64,000 nt of DNA from Citrobacter sp. On2M. Its GTDB lineage: Bacteria; Pseudomonadota; Gammaproteobacteria; Enterobacterales; Enterobacteriaceae. Location of the stretch: assembly GCF_018035235.1 (NCBI RefSeq), contig NZ_WPCV01000004.1, forward strand, positions 1,506,417 to 1,570,416, given 5' to 3'. The position numbers and the translations under genes are program-made. Positions 11,790 to 21,422 of the stretch are shown here, piece by piece; the stretch's first letter is position 1; each line of letters starts with the position of its first letter. The notes under the pieces were generated by a model that was not told where the DNA came from, searched no databases, and worked only from the letters and a program-made list of their open reading frames with translations.

Positions 11790-13022
11790 ATGAGTGAAAA
11801 GCTGGCGGTTGAGAACAAACGCGGTCTTTCCCCGGCAGCATTACTTGTTGCCGGAGCTTTCTTTATGGAGTTTATCGACGGTACGGTAATTGCCACCGCC
11901 CTGCCTGACATGGCCATTAGTTTTGGCGTGCAGGCGGTAGATCTGAACATTGGCATTAGCACCTACCTGATCACTCTCGCGGTACTGCGTACCACACCTA
12001 AACATCAATTGATCACTGCTATTGCGACCCTGACGTGGCCCGCATTAGTCGCGCCTATTATTGGTCCTCCTTTGGGAGGATTCATCACCAGCTACGCCAA
12101 CTGGCGCTGGATTTTCTTTATTAATGTTCCGCTGGGAATACTGGCGATTGTGCTGGCGCTACGTTTTATCCCGGATATTCATGACGACGAGCGCCACCCG
12201 TTCGATATCGCGGGTTTTATCGCGACCTCTGTTGCGATGGTTAGCCTGGTGTATGCCATGGAGTTATTGGGAGCTCAGCAGCCGCAGGGCTGGCTGACCG
12301 CAGGGCTTCTGGCGCTAGGGGTAATGACCTTCCTGTTTGCTCTGCATCATTTTCGTCGCACCGCCTGGCCGATGATTCGTCTGGATGCCATGAGCGTTCC
12401 TACTTTTCGCATCACCATGTACGGTGGGTCGCTGTTTCGTGCTTCAATCAGCGCAGTACCATTTTTGCTGCCGTTAATGTTCCAGGTCGGTTTCGGCATG
12501 AACGCTTTTCACGCGGGTTCGCTGGTACTGGCGGTATTTGTGGGCAATCTGACGATTAAACCTGCTACCACGCCGTTGATACGCTGGCTGGGCTTTAAGA
12601 AACTATTGTTGATAAACGGCGCACTGAACGTCCTGGCGTTGCTGGCCTGCGCATTGTTCACGCCACAGACCCCCACCTGGGTTATTTTACTGGTGTTGTA
12701 CCTGGGCGGCGTGTTCCGCTCTGTTCAGTTTACCGGCGTCAGCACGCTCGCTTTTGCGGACGTCCCCGTTTCACAAATGAGCTACGCCAATACGCTGTTC
12801 AGTACGGCAACACAATTAGCGGTAGGTTTAGGTATTTCATTGGCCGCTATTGGGATCCGCATCGGCGATGAAATCAGTGAATGGCTGGCATTAGGCAATA
12901 TTCCAGGGAGCAGTTTCCGGTTGGCCTTTGTCATGATTGCCATTATTTGTCTTGTCGGTATGGTGGATACGCTGCGACTCGCCCCGGATGCTGGAAGCGC
13001 AGTATCAAACAAGAACAGATAG
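11790..13022 (+). CDS. DHA2-family MFS transporter with a large in-frame internal deletion
   Basis: 410 residues of the EmrB/QacA (DHA2, 14-TMS) drug transporter family. TMS1 with FIDGTVIATALPDMA is present. TMS2 is cut: STYLITLAV continues directly into LRTTPKHQLI, a sequence that in family members follows TMS4. The TMS2-3 loop motif A (GxLADRxGxR type) and TMS3-4 are therefore missing, about 60-65 residues. This explains 410 rather than roughly 470 residues. The remaining C-terminal segments look normal. It is probably non-functional, although the reading frame is open. Homologous LAVL coding repeats on both sides could have produced the deletion. Confidence 0.8.
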   Translation: MSEKLAVENKRGLSPAALLVAGAFFMEFIDGTVIATALPDMAISFGVQAVDLNIGISTYLITLAVLRTTPKHQLITAIATLTWPALVAPIIGPPLGGFITSYANWRWIFFINVPLGILAIVLALRFIPDIHDDERHPFDIAGFIATSVAMVSLVYAMELLGAQQPQGWLTAGLLALGVMTFLFALHHFRRTAWPMIRLDAMSVPTFRITMYGGSLFRASISAVPFLLPLMFQVGFGMNAFHAGSLVLAVFVGNLTIKPATTPLIRWLGFKKLLLINGALNVLALLACALFTPQTPTWVILLVLYLGGVFRSVQFTGVSTLAFADVPVSQMSYANTLFSTATQLAVGLGISLAAIGIRIGDEISEWLALGNIPGSSFRLAFVMIAIICLVGMVDTLRLAPDAGSAVSNKNR

Positions 13023-13054
13023 CCCGGCAGGTGTCCCCCCCGGGCCAACAGAAT

Positions 13055-13693
13055 TTAGCCAATTATCTCACGGACAAATGATTCAATCGCTTTGTCCTGG
13101 CAGTTCTCAAAGAAGCACTGCTGGAAGCGCGGGCCAGACACGGCGGTTTTCACCAGCTCAGGATCGATAGCGCGCAACGTGTCCAAATAGTTTTCTTTTA
13201 CCACCGCCGCTTTCACTTGATTCAGTATACCAGCGTTACGCACCTGGGGCTCTTTACGCTCAGGTGGGTAACCTTCGCCGTTACGACCAGTGAACGCTTT
13301 CTCAAACATATAGCGCACATTCAACTCAGCACCCCAGCCAAAACCCTTGGCGAATGCCAGAGATAGCGCATTGCCGTTGTTGATCTGAGAGAACAAGAAT
13401 GCGTCTGCCGGATCGAGGCAGTAACCACATACCACGCCCGGATGTATATTCAAAGACATCATTGCCCCCTGGCCCGTACCGCACCCCGTGACAACAAAAT
13501 CCACCGCTTTAGAATTAAGCAGGATGCTGGCCATGATACCTAAATGGATGTAGGTCAGATGATGGTCATTTTCGTCGTTCATCCCGACGTTATACACGGG
13601 AAAACCTTTCTCATCCGCGACGGCCTTAAGCTCGTTATGAATGATGGCATTTTTGCTTGCCTGACTGTTTTCCATCATCAATGCAATTTTCAT
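13055..13693 (-). CDS. RpiB/LacA/LacB-family sugar-phosphate isomerase
   Basis: 212 residues. The N-terminal 150 residues follow the RpiB/LacAB fold, with the active-site loop FVVTGCGTGQGAMMSLN (the GTGxG phosphate-binding motif and the cysteine base used by RpiB). The C-terminal extension of about 60 residues is longer than in RpiB. It likely isomerises an aldose or ketose phosphate, but the substrate cannot be told. It is convergent with the MFS gene and has no operon partner here. Confidence 0.85.
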   Translation of the reverse strand: MKIALMMENSQASKNAIIHNELKAVADEKGFPVYNVGMNDENDHHLTYIHLGIMASILLNSKAVDFVVTGCGTGQGAMMSLNIHPGVVCGYCLDPADAFLFSQINNGNALSLAFAKGFGWGAELNVRYMFEKAFTGRNGEGYPPERKEPQVRNAGILNQVKAAVVKENYLDTLRAIDPELVKTAVSGPRFQQCFFENCQDKAIESFVREIIG

Positions 13694-13961
13694 TCTTTAA
13701 TCTCCTGAATGCGCTGCGGTGATCCGCTGAAAGTCATAACATTCAGGCCACATTACTATTTTGCAAACTCACTTTCAAATTTAATGAAATTTAGTTTTAT
13801 AAAATAATGAAGTGCTCACATTTTTCCCTCGGCAGATCAGAATGGCCTCAATAAAATGACGTCGTTGCGATTAATCGCAGGTGATCTTCAGGCTATTCAA
13901 GCCATTGCTGAGGCAGCACGTATGCCATGATGTCGTATCTCCGTACTTTCAGAGCGATCAC

Positions 13962-14297
13962 ATGAAGACCTTTATCCTTGCCCTTTTGCCGCTCGTGCTG
14001 ACAGGATGCACTATTACTAAACAGGCGCAGGTCAGTGAAGCCAGCGCCATCACCGGCGTGGTTCGCCTGACCTACAACCAGGCCATACTGCAAACGGCCC
14101 GTACTGATGACTACGTTACCCAAGGAACCGCGACCAAAGAGTGTCAGCGCCTGGGTTATGCCAACGCAATGGCGTTTGGTCAACCGGTTTCAACCTGTAG
14201 CGTATATGCCGGTTCTCTGTGCTTAAATACCAAAATTACGCTCGCCTGGCAGTGTCACGGTGTCGCAATCCGCCAATCACCTTCCTTCAATTATTAA
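13962..14297 (+). CDS. yecR: YecR-type lipoprotein
   Basis: 111 residues with a lipoprotein signal (MKTFILALLPLVLTGCTITKQ, lipobox LTGC). The rest matches the YecR pattern: ITGVVRLTYNQAILQTARTD, then conserved cysteines in TKECQRLGYA, CSVYAGSLCLN and WQCHGVA. In E. coli yecR belongs to the flagellar regulon. I choose ATG 13962 because it begins the signal peptide; the longer upstream frame has no such feature. Confidence 0.9.
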   Translation: MKTFILALLPLVLTGCTITKQAQVSEASAITGVVRLTYNQAILQTARTDDYVTQGTATKECQRLGYANAMAFGQPVSTCSVYAGSLCLNTKITLAWQCHGVAIRQSPSFNY

Positions 14298-14489
14298 TAT
14301 TTCCGACCAGCATATTATTGCTGGTCTTCTGCCTTTTCATTATTTGTATCCTGAGTTTAATAGCGTTAATGCGTTTTATTCCCATTCGTATTTTTGATAA
14401 ATAATTATATTATTTTACCTTTTGCAAATAATTAAATAACAAATTATAGTGACGCCACGTCAATATATTAACGTTTGTGGAGCAGAACC

Positions 14490-14987
14490 ATGCTAAAAAC
14501 AGAAATGATCGACCAACTGAATGAGCAGATGAACCTTGAATTGTATTCATCGCTGCTCTACCAACAGATGAGCGCGTGGTGCAGCTATCACAGCTTTGAA
14601 GGTGCCGCCGCGTTTTTGCGCCGTCACGCCCAGGAAGAGATGACGCATATGCAGCGTCTGTTTGATTACCTCACCGACACCGGCAGTTTGCCGCGTATTA
14701 ACACGGTCTCTTCCCCTTTTGCTGAATATGCGTCTTTAGACGAACTGTTCCGTGCGACTTACGAACACGAGCAGTTAATCACTCAGAAAATTAATGAGCT
14801 GGCACACGCGGCAATGACTCACCAGGATTATCCAACATTTAATTTCCTGCAATGGTATGTTGCCGAGCAGCATGAGGAAGAGAAATTATTTAAATCTGTC
14901 ATCGATAAGTTATCGCTGGCAGGGAAAAGTGGTGAAGGTCTTTATTTCATCGATAAAGAACTGGCTACGCTTGATACACAGAATTAA
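14490..14987 (+). CDS. ftnA: Ferritin FtnA
   Basis: 165-residue non-heme ferritin, the main iron store. Ferroxidase residues are visible: E in NLELYSS (near 17), E and H in [10 protein letters not shown] (near 50-53), E near 94 (YEHEQ) and the E cluster in [11 protein letters not shown] (near 126-130). The start ATG at 14490 gives [15 protein letters not shown], the usual FtnA N-terminus, with GTGGAGC upstream. Confidence 0.97.
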   Translation: MLKTEMIDQLNEQMNLELYSSLLYQQMSAWCSYHSFEGAAAFLRRHAQEEMTHMQRLFDYLTDTGSLPRINTVSSPFAEYASLDELFRATYEHEQLITQKINELAHAAMTHQDYPTFNFLQWYVAEQHEEEKLFKSVIDKLSLAGKSGEGLYFIDKELATLDTQN

Positions 14988-15032
14988 TGTTGTGAGGTAA
15001 TGAGGGCAACCCGCCATCATTACCTATTAATA

Positions 15033-15272
15033 TCAGTGGCGGCAGATCTTGCTTTCGTGCGTAGAGAAGCCGTCTTCTTTTGCAATAAATTTTCCCTTCG
15101 CTGCTAAAAAAGCCACCAGTTCAGCTGCCGTCATATCCGTCGCAGAGCAAGTGTGAAAACGCGCCTGATCGCCAAACCGTGCCGTGATCGCCGCTTCAAG
15201 GCTGGCATTTGAATACTGCTCGCCAGATTCAATCATCATGTTGAGCACTTCGTGACCGTGAATAGATTCCAT
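15033..15272 (-). CDS. yecH: Conserved small protein YecH (DUF2492)
   Basis: 79 residues starting MESIHGHEVLNMMIESGE, with histidines and cysteines (FHTCSATDM, and the C-terminal HESKICRH) that suggest metal binding. It matches the YecH family, whose function is not established. It lies divergent from tyrP and next to ftnA, as in E. coli. Confidence 0.92.
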   Translation of the reverse strand: MESIHGHEVLNMMIESGEQYSNASLEAAITARFGDQARFHTCSATDMTAAELVAFLAAKGKFIAKEDGFSTHESKICRH

Positions 15273-15388
15273 ACTACCTCCTCAATAAAAGCCGTAGCCT
15301 AATGTGAACTGCATGGCGTTGCATTGCGCTAACGCAGGTTTATTCGCAGATAAGTGTCATTTGGTATACATCTTAAAGCATAAAATAT

Positions 15389-15406
15389 CGTAAACATAAG
15401 TTTACA
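15389..15406. promoter_or_regulatory. TyrR box upstream of tyrP
   Basis: CGTAAACATAAGTTTACA fits the TyrR consensus TGTAAA-N6-TTTACA with one mismatch. E. coli tyrP is repressed by tyrosine and activated by phenylalanine through two TyrR boxes; a weaker second box may be the TGGTATACATCTTAAAG stretch about 25 bp upstream. Confidence 0.75.
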
Positions 15407-15497
15407 ATCATTGTAACGGTGATTTGACGAAAATAGCGTTTTGCCTTAACCTGCGCCGCAGATATAACCATTGATTATCTCTGGGACAGAGGAAAGC

Positions 15498-16709
15498 GTG
15501 AAAAACAGAACCCTGGGTAGTATTTTTATCGTGGCGGGAACCACGATTGGCGCCGGTATGTTGGCAATGCCGTTGGCTGCAGCAGGCGTGGGATTTAGCG
15601 TCACGCTGGTATTGTTAGTGAGTCTTTGGGCGTTAATGTGCTACACCGCGCTGTTGCTGCTTGAAGTGTATCAACATGTACCGGCCGACACCGGGCTGGG
15701 TACGCTGGCAAAACGTTATCTTGGTCGTTACGGACAATGGGTAACGGGCTTTAGCATGATGTTCTTAATGTACGCCCTGACGGCAGCGTATATCAGTGGC
15801 GCGGGTGAACTGCTGGCTTCCAGTATCAGCGACTGGACCGGAACCACTCTTTCTCCGACCACAGGCGTGCTGCTGTTCACCTTTGTTGCCGGTGGTGTCG
15901 TTTGCGTGGGGACTTCGCTGGTCGATCTGTTCAACCGTTTGTTGTTCAGCGCCAAGATAATCTTCCTGGTGGCGATGCTGGCCCTGTTAATGCCGCATAT
16001 CCATAAAGTAAACCTGCTTACGCTGCCGCTACAGCAGGGGCTGGCGCTGTCCGCCATTCCGGTTATCTTTACTTCGTTCGGTTTTCACGGCAGCGTCCCC
16101 AGTATCGTCAGCTATATGAACGGTAACATCCGTAAACTGCGTTGGGTGTTTATCACCGGTAGCGCAATTCCGCTGATCGCCTATATTTTCTGGCAACTGG
16201 CTACGCTCGGCAGTATTAACTCGTCCACGTTCATGGGGCTGTTAGCCAACCACGCTGGCTTAAACGGTTTATTGCAGGCATTGCGTGAAGTCGTAGCGTC
16301 GCCACACGTCGAACTGGCGGTGCATCTGTTTGCCGATCTTGCGCTGGCGACCTCTTTCCTCGGCGTCGCGCTGGGATTATTTGACTACCTGGCCGACCTG
16401 TTCCAGCGCCGTAATACCGTAGCGGGAAGAATGCAAACTGGCGTGGTGACCTTCGTGCCGCCGCTGGCATTCGCGCTATTCTATCCACGTGGCTTCGTTA
16501 TGGCGCTAGGTTATGCGGGCGTTGCCCTGGCAGTGCTGGCGCTGCTGATCCCCTCGATGCTGGCATGGCAGAGCAGAAAACAGAATCCGCAGGCTACCTA
16601 CCGCGTGGCGGGCGGTGCTCCGGCGCTGGCGCTGGTATTCTTGTGCGGCATTGTGGTGATCGCAGTACAGTTCTCTATTGCAGCAGGATTACTACCAGAA
16701 GTGGGTTAA
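15498..16709 (+). CDS. tyrP: Tyrosine-specific transporter TyrP
   Basis: Inner-membrane tyrosine/proton symporter of the HAAAP family, 403 residues with about eleven hydrophobic segments. The GTG start at 15498 ([21 protein letters not shown]) follows AGAGGAAAG and matches the length of E. coli Tyr[18 protein letters not shown] and [17 protein letters not shown] are family signatures. TyrR control is indicated by the upstream box. Confidence 0.97.
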   Translation: MKNRTLGSIFIVAGTTIGAGMLAMPLAAAGVGFSVTLVLLVSLWALMCYTALLLLEVYQHVPADTGLGTLAKRYLGRYGQWVTGFSMMFLMYALTAAYISGAGELLASSISDWTGTTLSPTTGVLLFTFVAGGVVCVGTSLVDLFNRLLFSAKIIFLVAMLALLMPHIHKVNLLTLPLQQGLALSAIPVIFTSFGFHGSVPSIVSYMNGNIRKLRWVFITGSAIPLIAYIFWQLATLGSINSSTFMGLLANHAGLNGLLQALREVVASPHVELAVHLFADLALATSFLGVALGLFDYLADLFQRRNTVAGRMQTGVVTFVPPLAFALFYPRGFVMALGYAGVALAVLALLIPSMLAWQSRKQNPQATYRVAGGAPALALVFLCGIVVIAVQFSIAAGLLPEVG

Positions 16710-16712
16710 AAC

Positions 16713-16734
16713 AAAAGGGGCTTTCGCCCCTTTT
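16713..16734. terminator. Bidirectional terminator between tyrP and yecA
   Basis: AAAAGGGGC-TTTC-GCCCCTTTT is a strong stem with T runs on both strands, placed between two convergent genes. Confidence 0.9.
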
Positions 16735-16735
16735 A

Positions 16736-17401
16736 TTAATGCAAACAGCACTGCTTATATTTCTTGCCGCTGCCGCACGGGCATGGGTCATTACGCCCTA
16801 CTTTGGCATCCACTTTTACCGGTACCTTGACCGGCGTTTCCTGGGGATGCGCCATCCACCAGGCATGCAGATCCAGCGCTGCCAGTCGAATGGCATCCAC
16901 GCTCTCTTCAAACGCTTCTGGTGTCAGTTTCTCAACCACCGCAAAGTTCTCTTCCGTGCCATGCAACGCGATAGCCTCGAGCGCTGGTTTTAACGTGTCT
17001 GGTAACGTAGACCAGTCCGACAACGCAACGCCGCGCATATAACCGAAGCACCATTCTTCAACGATGGTCAGTTCATGCTCGTCAATTTCACGCAAACCAA
17101 ACAGCGGCTCAAACTGATCAGGATATTCATCCAGACGATCGGCCGTATCCGCCATATGTTGAAACGCCAGGTTCATGAAACGCGTCATTTCTTTTTCGGA
17201 GGACCAGCGAGGAACATACTGCGCGCCGCCCCAAATAGCGACCAGCCACTGCTCCGGTTCAATTTCATACGGTGAACTCAGCACCGCCGTCAGTAAACCA
17301 TCCAGTTCTGATACATCCAGAATAGCCTTGTCTGTGTTGTACTTTGTCAGTACATCATCCAGCCATTCCAGTTCGCTTTCGTTTAATGGTCCCGTTTTCA
17401 T
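16736..17401 (-). CDS. yecA: UPF0149 family protein YecA with SEC-C zinc motif
   Basis: 221 residues. The N-terminal 170 residues form the UPF0149 domain ([24 protein letters not shown]). The last 20 residues are a SEC-C metal-binding motif: [20 protein letters not shown], identical in pattern to the SecA tail. In E. coli YecA (AscA) binds zinc and interacts with SecB and ribosomes. It ends directly beside the tyrP terminator. Confidence 0.95.
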   Translation of the reverse strand: MKTGPLNESELEWLDDVLTKYNTDKAILDVSELDGLLTAVLSSPYEIEPEQWLVAIWGGAQYVPRWSSEKEMTRFMNLAFQHMADTADRLDEYPDQFEPLFGLREIDEHELTIVEEWCFGYMRGVALSDWSTLPDTLKPALEAIALHGTEENFAVVEKLTPEAFEESVDAIRLAALDLHAWWMAHPQETPVKVPVKVDAKVGRNDPCPCGSGKKYKQCCLH

Positions 17402-17610
17402 AACGCTTTTCCTTAGTCAAAAAATCTTGCCTGTGATCATCCTACATGGCTGGAGGGATAACAGATACAAATGGGCATATGCGGCTTACAGCTGCCGCTT
17501 GTTCAGGTTAACAGGAAAAGTGGAGAATTCCGGAAGTTAACGCACAAAAGAGAACACGAAGCCGCCGGGCATCATACCGGGAAAACACAATAAAACCACC
17601 CGCAGGTGGT

Positions 17611-17892
17611 TTACTGTTGCTCAATACGGTTGAGCGTTGCGGTATAACCCGTTTTCGCTACTGCGTTAAGTAGAATATCGGTTGAAAAACCTTCAGGCAC
17701 GATCGCTTCTGCCTGCCGGGTCTTGAGGGAGGATTTTGCTTTAATCACGCCGTCAGTGTCACGTAGCGCCTGATTGACCGAAATAACGCACAACGAGCAG
17801 GTCATGTTTTGTATATCCAGCACCACTTTTTGGTTGGCCGCCTGAGCCCACAGCGGTAACAGCAAGCATGCAACTAACGTGAAGATCTTCAT
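17611..17892 (-). CDS. MerP-like periplasmic heavy-metal-binding protein
   Basis: 93 residues with a cleavable signal peptide (MKIFTLVACLLLPLWAQAA) and a single HMA domain with the metal-binding motif MTCSLCV near residue 30. It resembles MerP, the periplasmic mercury scavenger. It overlaps the MerT-like gene by 4 bp, as merT-merP pairs usually are. No merA, merR or merB is seen nearby, so it may handle another metal or act without reduction. Confidence 0.8.
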   Translation of the reverse strand: MKIFTLVACLLLPLWAQAANQKVVLDIQNMTCSLCVISVNQALRDTDGVIKAKSSLKTRQAEAIVPEGFSTDILLNAVAKTGYTATLNRIEQQ

Positions 17893-18245
17893 TCAACTAC
17901 CTCATAAAACCAGGCTACAAGCGTTGGGTAAAATAGGACAGGTAAAATCAACGCCAGCGCGCACCAGTAAAAAATGCGCGCTTGCTTCAGAGTTAACCAC
18001 CCGGAGCACCACAGCCGTTTGGAAAAATAGAGCCGCCAGAAGACATGCAGTAATAATCCCAGGGATAGCAGCACCAGAGGCGTACGCAAAAACTCAAACC
18101 GGGTAAAGATGGCAAAGCTCGCCGCCGAAATACCAAACAGCAGGTATAACAGCGGCCCAACGCAGCATAAACCCGCGGTGACTGCCGCCGCAGCGGCTGT
18201 CAATATAGTGAGACCCGCCCCTTTAGCGTTGTTCTGTAGCGACAT
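17889..18245 (-). CDS. MerT-like membrane transport protein
   Basis: 118 residues from ATG 18245 (MSLQNNAKGAGLTILTA). Three hydrophobic segments are visible. The first carries the vicinal pair GLCCVGPLLYLL typical of MerT, and further cysteines occur in RLWCSGW and FYWCALAL. It would pass metal from the MerP-like partner across the inner membrane. The start is inside the end of the transglutaminase gene, giving 23 bp of overlap; upstream in-frame ATG codons exist but the Shine-Dalgarno signal is weak for all. Confidence 0.75.
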   Translation of the reverse strand: MSLQNNAKGAGLTILTAAAAAVTAGLCCVGPLLYLLFGISAASFAIFTRFEFLRTPLVLLSLGLLLHVFWRLYFSKRLWCSGWLTLKQARIFYWCALALILPVLFYPTLVAWFYEVVE

Positions 18246-19365
18246 AGCTGTAGGAGAACGCTTTAGGATCATAGAAATTAATCGGGTCGCCATCGACTTC
18301 AGCATAAGGATAACCAAAGTTGTTCATCGCGCCCTGCTCCGTTGCCGGATACAGCTCGAAATCACGCCCGTAGTTGAATCCAACCCAGTTCATTTCCCAG
18401 TTGCCAAACAGGTAGGTATTCACGGCCTGGACATCGGCGTCCTGATGCGATTTTTTCTCTGCCAGACGCATTTTGGTCACGTCAGCGGGATCGCAAGGTA
18501 ACCAGCCGTAACCTGCCAGATAGAATTCGGCGCGGCAGTGTTGTCCGCCGCTCACGTCGGCGACTCCCGCGCTGTCGGCTTTGCCAAAAGCGCTTTTCGA
18601 ATAACGTTCAAGCTTATTGGCTTTGCCCAGACGGATGCCAAACAGTTCACGCGCCGGAATGCCGCTGGCGCGCGCGAGAGCCACAAAAACGGAGCTCATG
18701 TCGGTACATTTGCCTTTGAGCATACCGCTTTTCAAGATCTCGGCCACATCACCCGTGCCACAGCCAATAACGTCGTTATCGCGTTCCATATGACTGCTGA
18801 CCCATTCGTAAATCAGACGTGCTTTTTTCAGCGGGTCCGTCTCATTACCGGTGATTTTACGCGCGGTTTCCAGAACCAGCCCATCAACAGGGGTGTGTGC
18901 CGTTGGCAACAGGTACGGTTTTACATCCAGCGGATAAATAATCTGCTCGGGCGCTTGCCAGGTTTTCAGCGCGTCGTGCTTCAGCGGTTCCCAGTCGGCG
19001 GTTTCAATATCAATATTAACATCAATCAACAATTCGCCCTGCGAATCAGGCCAGGTGGCAAACAGCGTTTTCGCACCATAGGTATTATTGGTGGTGACGT
19101 ACGCCTGCTTATAGTTCCCACTAAAGGCAAGCGCTGTCATTTGTTGAAACGCGGTATCCACCGGTAGCGGGATCCACAGTTTCACCACGCCGCTCGATCC
19201 CTTTGGAGGGGTGAGTTTATACGTTTGTGATAAGACAAAGCGTCGACGCGTCACTGGCGCGCCTGAAGGCTCTGCGGCGCTTACCGTCTGGCTTAAAACC
19301 GCTGGGCCGACTAAACCGGCGGCGGAAAGGAGAACGCTATTTTTGAGAAATTGTCGACGTTGCAT
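18223..19365 (-). CDS. Tat-exported transglutaminase-like protein
   Basis: 380 residues. The N-terminus MQRRQFLKNSVLLSAAGLVGPAVLSQTVSA is a twin-arginine signal (RRQFLK followed by a hydrophobic stretch). A transglutaminase-like core is visible at about 185-305, with the catalytic triad as C in LKGKCTDMSSVF, H in GGQHCRAEFY and D in WLPCDPAD. Such proteins are papain-like peptidases or cross-linkers; substrate unknown. It heads a tight cluster with the MerT/MerP-like genes, so a periplasmic role is likely. Confidence 0.85.
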   Translation of the reverse strand: MQRRQFLKNSVLLSAAGLVGPAVLSQTVSAAEPSGAPVTRRRFVLSQTYKLTPPKGSSGVVKLWIPLPVDTAFQQMTALAFSGNYKQAYVTTNNTYGAKTLFATWPDSQGELLIDVNIDIETADWEPLKHDALKTWQAPEQIIYPLDVKPYLLPTAHTPVDGLVLETARKITGNETDPLKKARLIYEWVSSHMERDNDVIGCGTGDVAEILKSGMLKGKCTDMSSVFVALARASGIPARELFGIRLGKANKLERYSKSAFGKADSAGVADVSGGQHCRAEFYLAGYGWLPCDPADVTKMRLAEKKSHQDADVQAVNTYLFGNWEMNWVGFNYGRDFELYPATEQGAMNNFGYPYAEVDGDPINFYDPKAFSYSYVATEQR

Positions 19366-19561
19366 TAGTGTCTGTCCATGTTGTAAGAGTTGTGCTACGG
19401 AAACCGTATACGATCATCACAGCAGACAGACGCTGATAATAAAGGTGAGTCGATGGAGGCTATTCATCAATAACAGACCTGTTAACTGTGAATGAAATGA
19501 AAAACTACGTGGCCGCTATTAAGCCATTTACAGGCAAAAAAGTACAGTAACGAGGACGAGT

Positions 19562-20032
19562 TCAGTATACATACACATTCGTTGCCAGTTTGCGGGCTAA
19601 CCCTCTTGCTCCCTCGCGCATGACCGTATCGTGATTCCACCGAAAAGCGGGGGCTGCCAGCAGTGCAAGATAATTCATCCAGCGGATCGTGGTGCGGACG
19701 TTCCAGTCATATCTGACGAAAGTCTCTGCGCCATTGGCGGAAAAAGACCACACGCCTCGCCCTTCCACCGCGCCGCTGGCTTGTCCTTCAAGCAGAGTGC
19801 AGGGCTGAATATTCAAGACGTTGATATCAAAGGTTAAGCGATAAGGGAGCACGCCTTTCCAGGTATAACGGTGCAGCGCACCAATACCCTGCATGTCCCC
19901 TTTCTTTATCTCAACGATACGTTCCAGACTTCCCCACCATTCCGGCCACTGGTCCGGATGAGAAAAAACATCCCATACATCCTGAATTGAAGCCTCAACC
20001 CGCCAGAGCGTGGAAAACTGATAGTCAGCCAT
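19562..20032 (-). CDS. SRPBCC-family protein (polyketide cyclase/START-like)
   Basis: 156 residues starting MADYQFSTLWRVEASIQDVWDVFSHPDQWPEWW, the typical first strand and helix of the SRPBCC helix-grip fold. It has no signal peptide. Such proteins bind hydrophobic ligands; function unknown. It follows the LolA-like gene by 13 bp and so is co-transcribed with it. Confidence 0.8.
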   Translation of the reverse strand: MADYQFSTLWRVEASIQDVWDVFSHPDQWPEWWGSLERIVEIKKGDMQGIGALHRYTWKGVLPYRLTFDINVLNIQPCTLLEGQASGAVEGRGVWSFSANGAETFVRYDWNVRTTIRWMNYLALLAAPAFRWNHDTVMREGARGLARKLATNVYVY

Positions 20033-20045
20033 AGTCAAGATTCCC

Positions 20046-20711
20046 TCAAGGCGTGAAGAAATTGGCGGGGAAACGGATGTTGATAATCATAGCATCCAGC
20101 AGAACGGTTTCTGATCGCTGACCATCAGGCGCATAGCTGATCACTTTGGCAGGGAGTCCGTGATAATTATCCAGCCAGATGTCGTAGCGGTGAACACCAT
20201 CAACAACCATGGTTCCCGGCCCAACCACGGACACGCGGGTTGTCGCCCGTCCTGCAATGCTCTCCTGACCAACGATGGTCGTTGTACCCGAGCGCTGCAA
20301 ATGGCGAATATTACCCAGCAACACGCCAATATCAGAGCGATCCACCCGATGACCGCGCTCATCCTGGATCAATGAATTGGTGGGCGATAGGTGGAAAATG
20401 GGCAATGTACCCACACCGAATGGCCATAATGTCACTTTACCGCTGACAGGATTAAAGATAACCACTGCACCTGAATGCGGCTGGGTAAAATCCATTCGCA
20501 CATAGCCGGGTTTTTGATAGCTGTAGCGAATGATTTTGCTTTCACCCAACGGCGACGAGGAGCGCAGCATAACCTGATAAGAAGTCATGTTAGTGAATGA
20601 GCGTTGTGAAACCGCAATCGGATCGATGATCCTGCCAGTCTGCGAAAATGCTGAGCAACTCAAGACAAGTAATGCCGCGAACACGACTAGCGGAGAAAAT
20701 GAGACGCTCAT
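20046..20711 (-). CDS. Exported LolA-like / lipoprotein-sorting-fold protein
   Basis: 221 residues from ATG 20711, beginning with a signal peptide (MSVSFSPLVVFAALLVLSCSAFS). The mature part has the pattern of LolA-like or DUF1571-type beta sheets: SYQVMLRSSSPLGESKIIRYSYQKPGYVRMDFTQPHSGAVVIFN, and later YDIWLDNYHGLPAKVISYAPDG. The ligand is unknown. A TTG ten codons upstream (20741) is another possible start, but ATG gives a clean signal peptide. It is first in the cluster running to the MerP-like gene. Confidence 0.75.
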   Translation of the reverse strand: MSVSFSPLVVFAALLVLSCSAFSQTGRIIDPIAVSQRSFTNMTSYQVMLRSSSPLGESKIIRYSYQKPGYVRMDFTQPHSGAVVIFNPVSGKVTLWPFGVGTLPIFHLSPTNSLIQDERGHRVDRSDIGVLLGNIRHLQRSGTTTIVGQESIAGRATTRVSVVGPGTMVVDGVHRYDIWLDNYHGLPAKVISYAPDGQRSETVLLDAMIINIRFPANFFTP

Positions 20712-20906
20712 GACCGCCCCTGTATCAGCACTCTCTGCCAACAGGAGTCATCACCTGTCGATACTTTTATTATAGTTCTTAAATTGCGAGCCATTCCCCA
20801 CTCGCGCCGATTCGCAAATAGAAAGATTGGCAACAATGGGGGTTTTGAGGTCGGTTAACGCATCAAGCAGATTTACCTGCCGCAAGTTATCCAGAATAAC
20901 AGGCAC

Positions 20907-20930
20907 AAAAAAACCACCCGTAGGTGGTTT
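20907..20930 (-). terminator. Terminator of the glyW-cysT-leuZ tRNA operon
   Basis: On the minus strand AACCACC-TACG-GGTGGTT is followed by a run of T. It lies about 40 bp downstream of tRNA-Leu. Confidence 0.85.
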
Positions 20931-20971
20931 CACGACACTGCTTATTGCTTTGATTATTCTGTTTTTTCCCA

Positions 20972-21058
20972 TGGTACCCGGAGTGGGACTTGAACCCACA
21001 CAGCGCGAACGCCGAGGGATTTTAAATCCCTTGTGTCTACCGATTCCACCATCCGGGC
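20972..21058 (-). tRNA. leuZ: tRNA-Leu (UAA)
   Basis: 87 nt including encoded CCA. Cloverleaf with long variable arm, anticodon loop containing TAA, and acceptor GCCCGGA pairing at the 3' end. It is the last of three tRNAs; the order glyW-cysT-leuZ is as in E. coli. Confidence 0.97.
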
Positions 21059-21070
21059 TCGGGAAGAAAT

Positions 21071-21144
21071 TGGAGGCGCGTTCCGGAGTCGAACCGGACT
21101 AGACGGATTTGCAATCCGCTACATAACCGCTTTGCTAACGCGCC
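21071..21144 (-). tRNA. cysT: tRNA-Cys (GCA)
   Basis: 74 nt including encoded CCA, with acceptor GGCGCGT/ACGCGCC, discriminator U and anticodon GCA in ATTGCAAAT. It sits 12 bp from tRNA-Leu. Confidence 0.97.
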
Positions 21145-21195
21145 GAAATCTTCTGGCTTTTCAGCCGACATCCGCAATTGCCGATGTCTTTAATC

Positions 21196-21271
<76 letters not shown>

Positions 21272-21422
21272 ATCACCAAGTAACTTTGTTAATCACTTGA
21301 TTTTGTTATCGTCTGGCAATCAGTGCTGCCGTTCGATGCGTTGCATTCTACTTACCTGACGCAATGAGTCAACGATATTTTTCACCACTGACGATCGTTT
21401 GCTGAAATTTGCGTCGAAACGA

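Noticed and set aside
13840..13961. Sigma-28 promoter for yecR
   Set aside because: TAAA and GCGATTAA lie near each other, but the spacing is 11 rather than 15, so it does not fit the consensus.
17600..18245. Complete mer operon
   Set aside because: Only MerT- and MerP-like genes are seen; merR, merA and merB are absent.
18538..19167. 209-codon plus-strand ORF
   Set aside because: Antisense to the transglutaminase gene, which has a clear signal peptide and catalytic residues.
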